Shown here piece by piece: positions 5,857-6,806 of a stretch of 6,806 nucleotides of DNA. The DNA is from an uncultured Collinsella sp. (GTDB taxonomy: Bacteria; Actinomycetota; Coriobacteriia; Coriobacteriales; Coriobacteriaceae), in NCBI GenBank assembly GCA_900548515.1, contig URKU01000100.1, forward strand, positions 1 through 6,806, in the 5' to 3' direction. Made by a program: the position numbers and the translations under genes. The notes below the pieces were generated by a model. The model made no database searches. It worked only from the letters and a program-made list of their open reading frames with translations, and had not been told where the DNA came from. The first letter of the stretch is position 1, and each line of letters opens with the position of its first letter.

Positions 5857-5866
5857 GGGGAGGAGG
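5857..5866 (+). promoter_or_regulatory. Transposase ribosome binding site, potentially sequestered
   Basis: GGGGAGGAGG lies 6 nt before the ATG at 5873 and fixes that start. The overlapping stretch GCGGGGAGG (5855-5863) is complementary, apart from one extra C, to CCTCCCCCGC at 5766-5775. In a transcript starting upstream the site could therefore be paired and masked. Confidence 0.75.
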
Positions 5867-5872
5867 CTTCCC

Positions 5873-6806
5873 ATGCCCCATGTTACCTCCATCGGCCTGG
5901 ACGTCCACGCGCGATCGGTCGCCGCCGCGGCGTTCAACCCCTTCACCGGCGAGGTGGTGCACCGTGACTTCGGGACGGATGCCGCCGAGATCGCGGAGTG
6001 GGCCCTCGGGTTCGAGGGGCCCAGGGCCTGCTACGAGAGCGGCCCCACCGGCTTCCACATGGCGCGCGAGCTGCGCGCGCTCGGCCTCGACTGCGCCGTG
6101 GCCGCCGTCTCCAAGATGCAGAGGCCGGCGGCTGACGCGCGCCGGAAGAACGACCGGCGCGACGCCGAGTTCATCGCCCGCATGCTCGCCACCCACAACA
6201 TCGTGGAGGTCCCGCTGCCCGATGCGGCCGTCGAGGCCGCCCGGGACCTCGACCGCGCCCTCGACGACGCCACGGCGGAGTACCGCCGCGCCAGGCAGCG
6301 CCTCAACATGTTCCTGATCAGGCTGGGCCACGTCTGGGACGAGCGCAACTCCGACGGGACGAGGAAGGGGTCCTGGACGCGCGCCCACTGGAGGTGGATA
6401 TCCGGGATCAGGCTCGAGGGGCCCCAGCGCGACGTGCTCGAGTACTACGTCACGGCCGCGAGGTGCGCGGAGTCGGACCGCCGGCAGCTCGAGAAGAAGG
6501 TGCTCGCCCTCGCCCGGACCGACCGGTGGCGTCCGGCCGTCGAGGCGCTCTCCTGCATCAAGGGAATCGACACCCTGACGGCCTTCAGGCTCGCAGCCGA
6601 GGCGGGCTCCTTCACGAGGTTCCGGACGGCCCCGGCCTTCGCGAGCTGGTGCGGGCTGGTCCCGTCGGAGCGCTCGAGCGGCGAGACCGAGCGGCGCGGC
6701 GGGATAACCAAGACGGGCAACCGGCTCGCCAGGACGGCACTGGTGGAGTCGGCGTGGCACTACCTGACGTGCTCGGGGCGGCCGAAGGACCCCGCCAGGG
6801 GCCAGG
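5873..6806 (+). CDS. IS110-family transposase (DEDD recombinase), 3'-truncated by window end
   Basis: The visible 311 residues begin MPHVTSIGLDVHARS and remain open at the right edge. The N-terminal RuvC-like DEDD domain shows D10 (GLDVHA), E55 (YESGPTGF) and KNDRRDA, with D94 and D97. The C-terminal IS116/IS110/IS902-type domain shows CIKGIDTLTAFRLAAEAGSF (228-247), the FASWCGLVPSERSSGE segment (256-271), whose SSG serines S268/S269 include the expected catalytic serine, and GGITKTGNRLARTALVE (286-302). The protein would catalyse excision and insertion of the element with a bridge RNA. Third codon positions are almost all G or C. Arginine is encoded by AGG 12 times, while arginine codons spot-checked in the ABC-F gene are CGC or CGT, suggesting recent arrival from another, GC-richer host. 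The start is set by GGGGAGGAGG. No frameshift or stop is visible, so it may be active. Confidence 0.93.
   Translation, partial: MPHVTSIGLDVHARSVAAAAFNPFTGEVVHRDFGTDAAEIAEWALGFEGPRACYESGPTGFHMARELRALGLDCAVAAVSKMQRPAADARRKNDRRDAEFIARMLATHNIVEVPLPDAAVEAARDLDRALDDATAEYRRARQRLNMFLIRLGHVWDERNSDGTRKGSWTRAHWRWISGIRLEGPQRDVLEYYVTAARCAESDRRQLEKKVLALARTDRWRPAVEALSCIKGIDTLTAFRLAAEAGSFTRFRTAPAFASWCGLVPSERSSGETERRGGITKTGNRLARTALVESAWHYLTCSGRPKDPARGQ

Larger units (their letters stand above)
5750..6806 (+). mobile_element. IS110-family insertion sequence, left part (right end outside window)
   Basis: The element is recognised by its transposase (from 5873) and a structured non-coding left end. It differs sharply from the operon in composition and codon use and is divergent to it. 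The left boundary is not resolved: 5750 is my estimate, where the AT-rich host-like leader gives way to GC-rich inverted repeats. IS110 elements commonly lack terminal inverted repeats and target duplications, so the edge cannot be read off without an empty site or the right end. The element continues beyond 6806. Confidence 0.8.

Noticed and set aside
5648..6760. A 370-codon minus-strand reading frame antisense to the transposase and running into the ABC-F gene start
   Set aside because: Its product is a Pro/Gly/Arg-rich sequence with no recognisable domain, and it overlaps two confidently identified genes. It results from the very high GC of the transposase.

Overview
This window looks like chromosomal DNA from a high-GC Actinomycetota, most plausibly a Coriobacteriia member such as Collinsella or a relative. 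That placement is an inference from base composition, the protein sequences and the scpA-scpB-rluB-cmk gene order; no rRNA or species marker is present.

Positions 1-5703 hold one tightly packed gene train, all on the minus strand, so transcription runs from high to low coordinates. In order of transcription the genes are: an ABC-F family ATPase (5703-3670); a 98-residue membrane protein with a GTG start that overlaps the ABC-F stop (3683-3387); a site-2-protease/M50-like membrane metalloprotease (3377-2694); scpA (2609-1800); scpB (1788-1060); a RluB/RsuA-type pseudouridine synthase (1037-108); and the first 13 codons of cytidylate kinase cmk (39-1, running off the window). Spacing is -14, 9, 84, 11, 22 and 68 nt. 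At two junctions the upstream stop codon is part of the next gene's Shine-Dalgarno sequence. The train combines translation functions (ABC-F, RluB), chromosome condensation (ScpA and ScpB, the kleisin and accessory subunits of the SMC complex) and nucleotide supply (Cmk).

From roughly 5750 to the right edge lies a different kind of DNA: the left part of an IS110-family insertion sequence on the plus strand. Its transposase starts at 5873 and is still open at 6806. It has the D-E-DxxD catalytic set and the SSG serine region typical of these recombinases. Its codon use is unlike the operon (very GC-rich third positions, 12 AGG arginine codons in 311). The short leader between the operon and the transposase contains nested inverted repeats on the plus strand, which is where IS110-group elements encode their bridge RNA. 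This is the most interesting part of the window: a candidate RNA-guided recombinase with its guide RNA, inserted immediately 5' of an essential-gene operon. The right end of the element is not visible, and the left boundary cannot be fixed from this sequence alone.

No tRNA, rRNA, CRISPR array or convincing intrinsic terminator was seen. No gene-free stretch exceeds 300 bases; the longest is the roughly 170-nt divergent region 5704-5872.
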